A stretch of 64,000 nt of DNA. It comes from Omphiscola glabra. Lineage: Eukaryota > Mollusca > Gastropoda > Lymnaeidae. The notes beneath the pieces are model-generated. The model ran no database searches. It worked only from the letters and a program-made list of their open reading frames with translations, and was not told the origin of the DNA. The translations under genes were made by a program, and so were the position numbers. The first letter of the stretch is position 1. Every line of letters begins with the position of its first letter. Of this stretch, positions 34,220 to 45,137 are shown in pieces. The stretch is from positions 27,952,347 to 28,016,346 of the forward strand of contig OZ024798.1 of NCBI GenBank assembly GCA_964017045.1. The letters run 5' to 3'.

Positions 34220-34546
34220 AATTGTTCAGCCAATTGTTCAGCCAATTGTTCAGCCAATTGTTTAGCCAATTGTTCAGCCAATTGTTTAGCCAATTGTTCA
34301 GCCAATTGTTCAGCCAAATTTTCAGCTAATTGTTCAGTCAATTGTTCAGCCAATTGTTGGGCCAATTGTTCAGCCAATTGTTCAGTCAATTGTTCAGTCA
34401 ATTGTTCAGCCGATTGTTCAGTCAATTGTTCAGCCAATTGTTCAGCCAATTGTTCAGCCAATTGTTCAGCCAGCCAATTGTTCAGTCAGCCAATTGTTCA
34501 GCCAATTGCTCAGCCAGCCAATTGTTCAGCCAATTGTTTAGCCAAT
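34220..34546. repeat. 12-bp minisatellite
   Basis: About 27 copies of AATTGTTCAGCC, with TTTAGCC and TTCAGTC variants. CAGCCAGCC insertions near 34471, 34489 and 34513 break the frame. On the minus strand it reads as an AEQL repeat to 34461. Confidence 0.95.
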
Positions 34547-35099
34547 CTTCGACGTCATTCCAAACAGACTTTAAATAATTACTAGTCATAAAAATTTGCT
34601 AAAGAAATTCTATTTGAGTCATCCTGGTTTGTTCGTAGCGATCGCAAGTTGAGTAAATTCATTTACATTTAGCGATTGTCCAGGTATTGTAAATAAACAC
34701 GAAAGGTTTCATAACCCATCAAAGCGGATATGAATTTTTTTGTTGTTTTACAACATTTTGTATGGAGACTCGAGCCAATTATCAATCATTAGGTCTACTA
34801 GTAAAAATTTAAAGTAAATAAAAAGATAAGAAAAAGGTCGTTAGGATATTAAATAAAGAGTGTAGAAGTTGTCTGGCACGCCTACGTTGTGCATAGGTGG
34901 AACTTTCAACTAATATCAGTTGGCACTCATCTTTGAGGTTTCCCATCATAATAAATTCTTGCATGGCTCCTCTTTAGTGACTTGGTCCCCTCTAGGCCCC
35001 ACCTGGTAAAAGTTGGTTTTACAACGCTAAAAAAACTAAATCTTCGTTATTTGATGTATCCATGTGTGAATTAGTTAATTTTAAACACGATCAAACTGA
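34547..35099. other. unique spacer
   Basis: No gene-like signal. Confidence 0.4.
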
Positions 35100-35295
35100 G
35101 ATGATCTTCAATGACACAGTCTAACTAAGATGATCTTCAGTGACACAAAGATTATCTTCAATGACACAAAGATGATTTTCAGTGACACAAAGATGATCTT
35201 CAATGACACAAAGATGATCTTCAGTGACACAAAGATGATCTTCAATGACACAAAGATGATCTTCAGTGACACAAAGATGATCTTCAATGGCACAG
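35100..35295. repeat. 21/42-bp minisatellite
   Basis: About nine copies of GATGATCTTCAGTGACACAA plus A. Monomers alternate strictly between TTCAGTGACA and TTCAATGACA over most of the array, so the working unit is a 42-bp dimer. Confidence 0.94.
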
Positions 35296-35477
35296 TTATT
35301 TGCCAAGCAGGCATACCTATGTCGTTAAGGAATTATTTTTTTTAAATCTTATATTCATAGTGTTTTTCCTATCAACAATGCTTAAGTGCAGTATTATTTG
35401 ATCCCCCGGTAAATGCTTTGAACTTTGATGCATACATTTAAATAAAGTACCACAATCGATGATTCATAAAATACATT
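35296..35477. other. unique spacer
   Basis: Short single-copy AT-rich gap between arrays. Confidence 0.4.
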
Positions 35478-35839
35478 GGTGGGTTATAGGTTGGTGACAA
35501 TACGGTGGGTTATAGGTTGGTGACAATACGGTGGGTTATAGGTTGGTGACAATATGGTGGGTTATAGGTTTGTGACAATATGGTGGGTTATAGGTTGGTG
35601 ACAGTATTGTGGGTTATAGGTTGGTGACAATATGGTGGGTTATAGGTTGTTACAATATGGTGGGTTATAGGTTGGTGACAATATGGTGGGTTATAGGTTT
35701 GTGACAATATGGTGGGTTATAGGTTGGTGACAGTATTGTGGGTTATAGGTTGGTGACAATATGGTGGGTTATAGGTTGTTACAATATGGTGGGTTATAGG
35801 TTGGTGACAATATGGTGGGTTATAGGTTGGTGACAATAA
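35478..35839. repeat. 26-bp minisatellite with higher-order repeat
   Basis: Fourteen copies of a 26-bp unit, GGTGGGTTATAGGTTGGTGA plus CAATAT. A series of five distinguishable monomers (GTTTGTGA, then CAGTATTG, then plain, then the short GTTGTTACA, then plain) occurs twice in the same order. The repeat period is about 128 bp, with GTTTGTGACAATAT at about 35567 and 35697. Confidence 0.94.
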
Positions 35840-36577
35840 TCAATGTTTAAAGATTCTGTTTCAACCAATGTGGATGGTTCGTGGTGTTGGCAAACAAGTG
35901 TGGTCAGATGAAGTTATTTTAAAATTAGAGGTAAATTGGGTTTTTTAAAGTACTGAAAGAATTGTTGCAGTGGTCGAAACTTAAGTAACCCTTCGATAGT
36001 GCTGTGCTTCTTCCCGTTTCTCAGAGAATTTATCAATTTCCTTAGTCTCCCGAGCTCCCGCCCACCATTTTTTTTTCAAAACAAACAAAAATAATTAAAA
36101 ATAAGTCCCCCCCCTCCCCCAAGACTTAAATATAGATTTAATTTACCTCCCCCACCCCTTTTTTATCATTACATCTATACTTCTCCCCATCCCAAGTTCG
36201 TTCTATCACTCCTTTCACAAATGCCTCCCCCCCACCAATGTCTTCTCTTTCCCGGTAGCCACCCCCTCCCCCCATCCACGCCACCGCCCTACCGCCACAG
36301 TTCGAGTTACCTCCTCCTAATCATTGCCGACCCAAGTGAGATGACAAACCATTCTACGTTATCTCTCTTGGTTTCCACACTCAATCTATCTGGCAGCCAT
36401 CTTGACTTGGTTCAACCAATCAACAGCGATTAATCACATCAAGCTCTCCTCCCTACCTCCCCCCCCCCTTACCCTCACCTCGCCCCGCTCCTTCGGTAAA
36501 AATAAATTTACAGAGAGAAACGAGGTAGAGTTTCAGACTTTAATTGTGTCTCTACCAATTTTTTTTTTCTTTTTCAG
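35840..36577. other. unique spacer, C-rich
   Basis: Several C-rich runs (36107-36120, 36227-36290, 36455-36468) give proline-rich chance ORFs (36221-36433). No gene-like signal before the pyrimidine tract at 36560. Confidence 0.4.
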
Positions 36578-36688
36578 TGGAACTATTTGGAATATTTTAA
36601 GTTGGACCAAGAACACGTGGTTCTTATTTTCAACAGTAAGGGGAGAGAAGTCCTATGCTTCCAATATTATGCTTGGTCAACGTTTTGA
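36578..36688 (+). CDS. possible terminal exon, weak
   Basis: A strong pyrimidine tract and CAG (36558-36577) is followed by 36 open codons starting WNYLEYFKLDQEHVVLIFNS, with TGA at 36686-36688. AATAAA lies at 36752-36757, 64 bp past the stop. The residues look protein-like, but 36 codons can be open by chance and I recognise no family. In phase 0 it does not match the phase-1 donor at 20092, so it would belong to another transcript. Confidence 0.28.
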   Translation, partial: WNYLEYFKLDQEHVVLIFNSKGREVLCFQYYAWSTF

Positions 36689-36751
36689 TGTAAAACTTGC
36701 CTCCCCTTGTACCAGTCCCCCTTTAATTACACCAGTTAAGTCTGTTCACTC

Positions 36752-36757
36752 AATAAA
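36752..36757 (+). terminator. AATAAA poly(A) signal candidate
   Basis: AATAAA within CTCAATAAAGC, followed by T-rich DNA. It is relevant only if the exon at 36578 is real. Confidence 0.3.
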
Positions 36758-36960
36758 GCTTTTTCAATCGGGGAAATGATAAGAGAAAAGTTATTTTATG
36801 TTGTAAAGACTTGCGTCAGATAAAGGAAAATATTAGTAGCATTACTTTCTGCCAAAAAAAAAAAATAATAAAAATGCAATAACACGGTAAAATGAAAAAT
36901 TGAAACCAATTTAAATAAAAAGTGTTAGAAATGAGAAGAAATTAATTTAGTTTGTTCAGA

Positions 36961-37080
36961 AATAAGTGAAACAACGTAAGGTTAAACCTGATAAAAGGAA
37001 CGCAACAAAACAACGAACGTGTCGGCAGGAAGCCTTCGTCGGCGAACAAACAACAGACAAAACAGAATAAAATTAGAAAA
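36961..37080 (-). mobile_element. dispersed repeat, copy B (inverted)
   Basis: The reverse complement of 17538-17654 with only scattered differences, including the shared AACGAACGTGTCGGCAGGAA on this strand. The inverted, distant position argues for dispersal by transposition rather than local tandem duplication. Confidence 0.65.
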
Positions 37081-37527
37081 AAGTGTTATCCTAGTTTGTT
37101 CAGAGTCGGATTCAGCTAAAGGCTAATGAGGCACGTGTCTAGGGGCCCAGATTTTTAGGGGCTTCTAGCTGTGCCATTTTTAAATATATATATATATGTA
37201 TATTGTAGGGTGTGATTGGGGACTTTATTGATAGTGAACTTACTTGAAATAACGTAATGTATTATACTCATTGTCATCTTGAACATCTCAATATATGGCA
37301 AGTTATAGAATTCGGGGGAGAAAAGTAAATAATGGGAGGGGGGGGGGAATCTCAAATCTTCCTCCCCTTATCCCACCTTTGAATTATATAATTTAATCCC
37401 TCTATATAAACCTCAAGATGCCACCCGAGGTGATACCCCCCTTTGCACCCCATAGGTACTCAAGGTGGGGTAGATGGGTATTCACTAGTCATGGTTGTGC
37501 ACGGTATGCTGTGTGTCGTGCGTCTTA
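37081..37527. other. unique spacer
   Basis: Contains a short TA-dinucleotide tract at 37184-37196 and a G run at 37337-37348. Between 37086 and 37150, the stretch TTCAGAGTCGGATTCAGCTA and nearby AGGGGCCCAGATTTT resemble decayed dispersed-repeat DNA. No gene. Confidence 0.35.
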
Positions 37528-38932
37528 GGTAACTAAATGGTAACTTTTGGTACAAAGGTAAGGTAACTAAATGGTAACTTTTGGCTCCACAGCTTCGGTA
37601 ACTAAATGGTAACTTTTAGTACACAGCCTCGGTAACTAAATGGTAACTTTTGGTACACAGCTTCGGTAACTAAATGGTAACTTTTGGTACAAAGCTTCGG
37701 TAACTATATTGTAACTTTTGGTAAACAGCTTCGGTAACTAAATGGTAACTTTTGGTACACAGCTTCGGTAACTAAATGGTAACTTTTGGTACACAGCTTC
37801 GGTAACTAAATGGTAACTTTTGGTACACAGCTTCGGTAACTAAATGGTAACTTTTAGTACACAGCTTCGGTAGTTAAATGGTAACTTTTGGTACACAGCT
37901 TCGGTAACTAAATGGTAACGTTTGGTACACAGCTTCGGTAACTAAATTGTAACTTTTAGTACACAGCTTCGGTAACTAAATGGTAACTTTTAGTACACAG
38001 CTTCGGTAACTAACTGGTAACTTTTAGTACACAGCTTCGGTAACTAAATGGTAACTTTTGGTACACAGCTTCGGTAACTAAATGGTAACTTTTGGTACAA
38101 AGCTTCGGTAACTATATTGTAACTTTTGGTACACAGCTTCGGTAACTAAATGGTAACTTTTGGTACACAGCTTCGGTAACTAAATGGTAACTTTTAGTAC
38201 ACAGCTTCGGTAGTTAAATGGTAACTTTTGGTACACAGCTTCGGTAACTAAATGGTAACTTTTGGTACACAGCTTCGGTAACTAAATGGTAACTTTTAGT
38301 ACACAGCTTCGGTAACTAAATGGTAACTTTTAGTACACAGCTTCGGTAACTAAATGGTATCTTTTAGTACACAGCTTCGGTAACTAAATGGTAACTTTTG
38401 GTACACAGCTTCGGTAACTAAATGGTAACATTTAGTACACAGCTTCGGTAACTAAATGGTAACTTTTAGTACACAGCTTCGGTAACTAAATGGTAACTTT
38501 TGGTACACAGCTTCGGTAACTAAATGGTAACTTTTAGTACACAGCTTCGGTAACTAAATGGTAACTTTTAGTACACAGCTTCGGTAACTAAATGGTAACT
38601 TTTAGTACACAGCTTCGGTAACTAAATGGTAACTTTTAGTACACAGCTTCGGTAACTAAATGGTAACATTTAGTACACAGCTTCGGTAACTAAATGGTAA
38701 CTTTTGGTACACAGCTTCGGTAACTAAATGGTAACTTTTAGTACACAGCTTCGGTAACTAAATGGTAACTTTTAGTACACAGCTTCGGTAACTAAATGGT
38801 AACATTTTAGTACACAGCTTCGGTAACTAAATGGTAACTTTTAGTACACAGCTTCGGTAACTACATGGTAACTTTTAGTACACAGCTTCGGTAACTAAAT
38901 GGTAACTTTTAGTACACAGCTTCGGTAACTAA
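37528..38932. repeat. 1.4-kb array of a 34-bp unit
   Basis: About 41 copies of a 34-bp unit, GGTAACTAAATGGTAACTTT followed by TGGTACACAGCTTC. Frequent alternatives are TTAGTACAC, GTAGTTAAATGG and CTATATTG. The segment with CTATATTG and then GTAGTTAAA occurs twice (37697-37870 and 38103-38220), which shows a block duplication of about 400 bp. Confidence 0.96.
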
Positions 38933-39042
38933 GGTTGTACTATTTTTAATTGTTCTACTTATTTTGAAATGTTATTTACGTTGGGTTTTTTTTTTCTGAC
39001 TTCATAAAACCCACTGTGACATGAGATGTTGTTGAAGTAGGG

Positions 39043-39260
39043 CAATAGTCCGCAAACTAGTCGGTCAAAGAGCCGAAAACTAGTCGGTCAAAAGAACCGA
39101 AAATCAGATTAAAAAAATTTCAGAGCCAAATTTCTTGTCAAGAACCTGTCAAGACTCGTGTTTTTCTGAATCAAAACCGATTTGTGGCTGAATGGCCGAG
39201 CCGCACTCAGGTCGCTAAAGAGCCGCATGCGGCTCGCGAGCCGTGATTTTCCGACCGCTG
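39043..39260. mobile_element. hAT-like MITE
   Basis: A 218-bp element. The left end is CAATAGTCCGCAAACTAGTC. The right end in reverse complement is CAGCGGTCGGAAAATCACGG. Near the right end, AGCCGCATGCGGCTCGCGAG forms a hairpin. The flanking 8-mers AAGTAGGG (39035-39042) and GAGTATGG (39261-39268) agree at six of eight positions. The CAGxGGTCxGxAAA terminus and 8-bp duplication are typical of hAT-family MITEs. It has no coding capacity. Confidence 0.78.
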
Positions 39261-39617
39261 GAGTATGGGGGAAATAGCTGATGGGAGTTGCTCTTTGTAA
39301 TCTTCTTGAGTTAAGTGATGCGGTAATCGATTACATACAAAATTATTTTAGCATTAATAGTGTCCTAGTTTTGTCTTTAAATAAAAGAAATTTTTAAGAA
39401 AGAATTCGATTTGTATCTTTGTAAGAAAATCCTCCAACTTTGGTACACAGCTTAGGTAACTAAATTTGGTGGCTCCTCCATTTTCTTAGACCAAAATCTG
39501 GTTTATTAAAATGTTGGTTCGAATCAAGAATAAATAGAACTGGCAACATAATTTAAAAATTAGGAATAATTGATAAACTGTTCAAATTCTTATCATACGT
39601 TCTCTTGATAAAATATC
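39261..39617. other. unique spacer with relic 34-bp monomer
   Basis: AT-rich. At about 39440-39463 it holds GGTACACAGCTTAGGTAACT, a lone relic of the 34-bp array that ended 500 bp upstream. Confidence 0.5.
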
Positions 39618-39669
39618 GTCTTTTATCATTATTTTATCATTATTTTATCATTATTTTATCATTATTTTA
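39618..39669. repeat. 11-bp short tandem repeat
   Basis: About 4.5 copies of TTATCATTATT. Confidence 0.9.
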
Positions 39670-40182
39670 ATGCTTTTACTCTATGAGATTGTTTTCTGTC
39701 TTTTTTTTTCCTTCATTTTTAAAATATAATAAACCATTCCTGATCAGTTTTCGTCTCCAAATCCAGAACTATTATTACAACATCCATATCATCGAACAAA
39801 TCATGCCGGAGATTTTTGCAGTAAAAATAACAAGAAAATTTCCTATTTACGATATTTCGTTAAACATTCCTAACGACCTGAATCTGGCGGTGAATTTATT
39901 TTGGACAAGGAATTTTTTTTTCCTGCAAAACGGCTTCCAAAAGACCAATGGTGTTGCATAAAGTTGCCATAACTTTAACTTCTATATAAACGCAAGTCGA
40001 AAATAATTTAATAAAGGAAGCTAATAAGACAGTCAGCAACTAGTGTACTATACTAGCTCTGACACTTCTACAGTCCACTATAAATAGACTCCTACGAGAA
40101 AAAAAATCGACTTTTCCTTCCTGGTCTGTTCACTTTTTGTATCTCCATTATCTTTTCTCAATCCAAAAATAAGACAATCAAT
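39670..40182. other. unique spacer
   Basis: AT-rich. The ORF at 39683-39961 has a hydrophobic first part. A possible acceptor (TCTCCAAATCCAG near 39764) is followed by open codons, but no donor or family supports an exon. Confidence 0.35.
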
Positions 40183-41183
40183 CCTCCTCAATCTAACTGC
40201 ACTGGACCCGCTCTGTTGGACAAAACCTCTCCTCCATCTAACTACTGCACTGGACCCGCTCTGTTGGACAAAACCTCTCCTCCATCTAACTACTGCACTG
40301 GACCCGCTCTGTTGGACAAAACCTCTCCTCCATCTAACTACTGCACTGGACCCGCTCTGTTGGACAAAACCTCTCCTCCATCTAACTACTGCACTGGACC
40401 CGCTCTGTTGGACAAAACCTCTCCTCCATCTAACTACTGCACTGGACCCGCTCTGTTGGACAAAACCTCTCCTCCATCTAACTACTGCACTGGACCCGCT
40501 CTGTTGGACAAAACCTCTCCTCCATCTAACTACTGCACTGGACCCGCTCTGTTGGACAAAACCTCTCCTCCATCTAACTACTGCACTGGACCCGCTCTGT
40601 TGGACAAAACCTCTCCTCCATCTAACTACTGCACTGGACCCGCTCTGTTGGACAAAACCTCTCCTCCATCTAACTACTGCACTGGACCCGCTCTGTTGGA
40701 CAAAACCTCTCCTCCATCTAACTACTGCACTGGACCCGCTCTGTTGGACAAAACCTCTCCTCCATCTAAGTACTGCACTGGACCCGCTCTGTTGGACAAA
40801 ACCTCTCCTCCATCTAACTACTGCACTGGACCCGCTCTGTTGGACAAAACCTCTCCTCCATCTAACTACTGCACTGGACCCGCTCTGTTGGACAAAACCT
40901 CTCCTCCATCTAACTACTGCACTGGACCCGCTCTGTTGGACAAAACCTCTCCTCCATCTAACTACTGCACTGGACCCGCTCTGTTGGACAAAACCTCTCC
41001 TCCATCTAACTACTGCACTGGACCCGCTCTGTTGGACAAAACCTCTCCTCCATCTAACTACTGCACTGGACCCGCTCTGTTGGACAAAACCTCTCCTCCA
41101 TCTAACTACTGCACTGGACCCGCTCTGTTGGACAAAACCTCTCCTCCATTTAACTACTGCACTGGACCCATTCTGCTGGACAG
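40183..41183. repeat. 1-kb array of a 48-bp unit
   Basis: Twenty nearly identical 48-bp units (GGACCCGCTCTGTTGGACAA, AACCTCTCCTCCATC, TAACTACTGCACT). Only one internal change is obvious (AAC to AAG at about 40770), plus changes at both edges (TCAATC at the left, CCATTT at the right). The + frame is open for 333 codons (40216-41217) and reads as a 16-residue repeat, TSPPSNYCTGPALLDK. This follows from the period and the lack of stops in one unit. I do not call it a gene. Confidence 0.96.
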
Positions 41184-41644
41184 AAACCGGCCCAACAAAG
41201 CATGGCTCGCCGCTTGATTGTATCTCACGCGACCGTCCAAAGGTAGCAGGCCAATCAAGTTAAGAAGTTGGTGATGAGATTATCAGCGAATTCCCCTTGT
41301 CCGACCCGCCCCTGCTCATCACTCTGCCCGGATTTACTTGTATCTTTCTCTCTACACACACCTGTCCGAAGGTGTCCCAGGTACGTCGAAGTTCAGTCTC
41401 GTTTTTGGGCTCATGCTGGCCGGACGTTTGATGGTTTCATCGAGCCGCTGGTCATGAAAATTAAGGATTCCAGGTACGGAATAGACTTTGGCATTTATTC
41501 CCAATAAAAATAATTACAACTAAAAAACCGATACCGCAAATGAATCGTAAAAAAGAAGTATATTTACATGCAATAAATTATTAGATGTAATAAAATATAT
41601 CTATATATATTTAGAGCAGAAGTCTCCAAACCATTGCTGGGACC
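41184..41644. other. unique spacer
   Basis: Balanced-composition unique DNA to about 41505, with an 79-codon ORF at 41268-41507 that has no domain or splice frame. AT-rich after that. Confidence 0.4.
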
Positions 41645-41831
41645 CAGGGCCGAACCTAACAATTGCGGGGCCCTTTGCGAGACGGATTGCGTGGGGCCCA
41701 GTCTGGGTAGGAATAAGGATAATAAGTGAAAATTATGATTTTGTATTAGAAAATAAACTCGGGGGTGGGGCCTATGAAAGTGCGGGGCCCCATGCGGCCG
41801 CATAGGTTGCAGTGGCCTAAGGCCGGCCCTG
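41645..41831. mobile_element. hAT-like MITE
   Basis: A 187-bp element. It starts CAGGGCCGAACCTAAC. Its end in reverse complement reads CAGGGCCGGCCTTAGGCC, so the first eight bases match. Internal GGGGCCC words occur near both ends in inverted orientation. The flanking 8-mers CTGGGACC (41637-41644) and CTAGGACA (41832-41839) agree at six of eight positions. It is non-coding. Confidence 0.75.
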
Positions 41832-41839
41832 CTAGGACA

Positions 41840-42370
41840 CTTAAACTAGACAGATCGCTATTTTATTCTCCGATTGATGAAGACTTCAATTTGCTGAAAA
41901 TATTTCAATACACGACAACTATAAAAGGTTGACGTATCTTGCTGACAAAATTAAACAAATTGATGCACGTCTTTGTAGATGCTTTCTCGATCTTAACCAT
42001 GAGTTTTTACCTGAAGTGTTAAGGAACATTCAATATCTGACCCTATTAGTGCACAGCAGGGGCAAGGAATCGGAATGCACCAAGATACCATCAGCACATC
42101 ACCAGAACAGCTTCCAGAAGGAAGTTCGAAAGTTCTTTGACAGAACGAGGACAGAATCGAGACAAAAAAAAGGGCAGTACGTGGACAAGAACAGGGCACC
42201 ACCAAGGAAGCACCAGGACAGCACAGGGACAGCTCCGGGGAAGCAACAGGACAGCACTGGGACAGCACAAGGGAAGCATCAGGACAGACCCCGGGACAGG
42301 AAAAATACAGAGACTGACAAAATCAGCTTGTAGATGTGTGATTGATTGAAAGGAAATGGTAGACATAATC
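41840..42370. other. unique DNA with a 33-bp short repeat
   Basis: An ORF at 41929-42333 (134 codons) reads through about three diverged 33-bp units at 42204-42297 (landmarks AAGCACCAGGACAGCACAGG and GGGACAGC). The N-terminal half has a helical look, but the ORF has no known domain, no splice frame, and ends in repeat-derived residues. A pseudogene fragment of a transposable element is possible. Confidence 0.35.
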
Positions 42371-43391
42371 AATTAAGGAAGTGTCCCACGAAATCAAAGA
42401 ATTTGGGCATGAGATTAACAGATAACGTCAAAGTTTGAGTAAAATGAAATGGTTCAAATGTGTAGCCCATCACGTGACATCTGTTTTCAGGGCAAAACCT
42501 TTTTGCAATATCAGTAAGACGTTTCCTTATACTTTTTTTTTGTTTTCGTTTTTTAAACATCCCTTGTACCACTTAGCTGTACAGCACTTCTAACATTTCA
42601 GTAAGAAATATTGATACAGGCTTGTCCGTCAATAAACCCATTTTAAATAGTACATCAATAAAAAAAAATGCAGTGTGTCCGTCAATGAACTCTGAGTCAG
42701 TGTCGTTGACCGTAAAAAAAAAAATGTGTTATTCGAATCATTAGTGCGTCAGGGCATTTCGACCCATTGACACTTCTTACAGTGGCAAACACAGACACAC
42801 GGAGACACGCCACGGCTTACCATTATTTTTGTTGGCAGGAAAAAAAAAATCGACTGTAACTCCATCCTCATGAGACAACACAATCCGCCAAGTTCATGGT
42901 CAGTGGATTGTGAGCATTAAGGTTTGAAAAACCTGACATGTCTTTCGGTTGAGTTTCAGTGTGTGTGTGGGGAGGGGGTGAGGTGCTATGAAGAGTGGGA
43001 GTGGAGCAAAACCTCAAGGTCTACTTAACTCAATGTTGGTATGCACCACGGCAGGGAGGGGGCAGGGGTATAGAAGGGGTATTAGAGGTGGGGAAGAAGT
43101 TTCTCCCGGAGAACCAGGGAGCGTGTGCGGGATTGAGGCAAAGTTATTTTACGTGTCTTAATGTCTCCCCCCAAAAAAGCCGTCTCTACTCCCTGTAATC
43201 TCGACCACACACGGGCTAATCCTCTCTCCTAATCCAATCAACGGGATCACTCAGATGAACTTGTGACATCCCGTGCTGGGTATTCTGGTTGAAACTGTCG
43301 AAACAGAAGCACGTAGAGAATAAACCCGCTTTACATTTAGTGGCTGTTTTAAATCATGACAGGTTGATTTTTTTTTTTTTTTTTTTAACAG
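42371..43391. other. unique spacer
   Basis: Single-copy DNA with homopolymers and a G-rich stretch at 42965-43105. It ends in a long T run and AACAG, the acceptor of the next exon. Confidence 0.4.
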
Positions 43392-43618
43392 GTCTCGTGA
43401 TGATGGTTGTTTGTTTATTATTACATTTTATCATTGTATATTTTAACTACAAGTTATATAAAACATGGAATCGCCGTATCTACAATAAAAGAAAGAAACG
43501 TAATTTTGCATTGCAAATGTTGACTGATCAAGTTGATAATTTACAGTTCATATTGAAGGAGTTGGTGAAGAAATTCAGGATTCGGGCCCCGATGAGCTCA
43601 GAGTGCTCTAATGTCTGA
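43392..43618 (+). CDS. terminal exon encoding a membrane anchor and basic tail
   Basis: An uninterrupted T tract and AACAG end at 43391. The exon opens with GT, so the intron is phase 1 and, after any codon starting with G, would give Gly. It encodes LVMMVVCLLLHFIIVYF, a clear single transmembrane helix. A strongly basic juxtamembrane segment follows (about 17 residues, Arg/Lys-rich), then a short amphipathic helix with heptad-like spacing (LQML...VDNLQFILKELV), ending SSECSNV at TGA 43616-43618. AATAAA follows at 43650. This layout fits the last exon of a type I membrane protein. I cannot name the family. Upstream exons are unknown. Confidence 0.55.
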
Positions 43619-43649
43619 GCTAAACATTTTGAAGCAGACGCGTTATTCA

Positions 43650-43655
43650 AATAAA
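43650..43655 (+). terminator. AATAAA poly(A) signal candidate
   Basis: AATAAA in TTCAAATAAATAATTTTTTT, 32 bp past the TGA of the membrane-anchor exon, followed by T-rich DNA. Confidence 0.45.
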
Positions 43656-45137
43656 TAATTTTTTTATTTATTATTTTACGAAATTTGGAATTGGTGCTTT
43701 ACATTCATCACAACTGTTGTTTTTTTTTTTTTTTTTTTTTTTGGCTTAAGATACACCGGGTGACCTCGCCCGGTAGCCTTCTGCAGAGAACGCTGAGTTG
43801 AATTTAAATGCAATTTCTCCAACTGTAATGAATGGTAAAATATATTTAACAATTCTTCGCTCTCAGGAAATTTATTGTACTAAGTACCTGGAGACCCTGC
43901 CTCATGGGGTCTTACCGTGGAGAGCCACTTGTCCATCTTCCGTTTCCGGGTTGAAAAATGACAAGAGTAGATAACTCTGGGCAGGCCCAAGGGCAGACGA
44001 CGGCTGATGACGATAACATTAGAGAATGATGAACGGCCAAGGGTAGATAAGCAATATATACTGGTAATTTAACTACGAAACTATTGCAAATATGCTATAT
44101 GGGTGGCGAAATTTTTTTATTTTTTTTTTAAAATCTTTATTTAAACAGATTTAAAGGGATCACGGCCCCTGATGTTGCAAACCCCCCCCCCCCACATCTT
44201 TTTTCACCCCACCCCCCACACACCCACGTTTCCGCTGGTTCTTCTCGGTCTATGTAAGTAAAATGAAATTGAATTCTATGTCACGACTGAGAAAATAAAC
44301 GATCCCGTCTCGCTAAGATTCATTAGCAGCACTTATCAGTCAAAAACTGATTCCGCCAACGGAATTGCTGAAAGGTAAAAAAAAATTTAAAAGAAAAAAT
44401 GTGAACCCTATTATTTAAATGCATACTCGTACGGAGTGTAAACAAGTATTTCTTCCAATCTACTTATTTAAAGGAATGTTAGAGGGGAAGGGTGGGTAGC
44501 ATAAATATCTTTTTTAAAGTAAATAACATACACGTTAGTATAGAGTGCTCGTCTGCACAAGCAGCGAGGAGGACAATGGAAGTCTACAAAACAAAGAAAA
44601 CCTTCAAATAGTGTTTAATGTGTAACCCACGAGGTCAGGAATTTCTTGATATTCCTTACACATCATCGATCGTCTGACAGTTTGATGAGTTATAACTATT
44701 ACTACTTCCCATATAAAACCCATCAAAAGTCTAATTTCAATAATTCCGAGTAGAACTAATTTTAAAAAAACAACAACAAAAAAACGAACATCTCTTGTCG
44801 CTTCCTATAAGGGAACATCCATAGATGACGACATGTTATTTTGGTGGATTTATTACCATAACAACCCCCCCCCCCCGCACTTATTTTTTTTCATTGCCAA
44901 ATTATTTTTATGCGTGATAATTTGTGGGTGGCCCTTTATCATCGATAAAAGCAAATTTTTGAAATGCTAAGCAACAGAATGTTAAGCTAAACTGCAGATT
45001 TGGAGTAGGTGATTTGGTTGTTTTTTAGACTCCGTCACTCTGATCAAACCTTTCGTGGTGTTTAAAGAGGCGTCATAATTGAATACATTTAATTTGTAGA
45101 CAGTTGAGGATTAGACCTGGCAAAAGAACTTTGAGAA
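43656..45137. other. unique spacer
   Basis: It contains a long T run (43721-43742) and C runs at 44181-44192 and 44865-44876. At about 43950-44020 the words GGGCAGGCCCAAGGGCAGAC and GATGACGATAAC vaguely resemble a LINE 3' end, but I cannot confirm a reading frame. The rest is AT-rich with no gene-like signal. Confidence 0.4.

Noticed and set aside
40216..41217. 333-codon ORF as a secreted repeat protein
   Set aside because: It has no signal peptide, no splice or promoter support, and it is a perfect consequence of a 48-bp repeat without stops. It is kept only as a question in the findings.
41929..42333. 134-codon ORF as a gene
   Set aside because: Its C-terminal half is read from a 33-bp repeat, and it has no splice sites or recognised domain.
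43880..44060. Third LINE 3' end
   Set aside because: There are GATGACGATAAC-like words at the end, but no continuous ORF2-like frame could be read.
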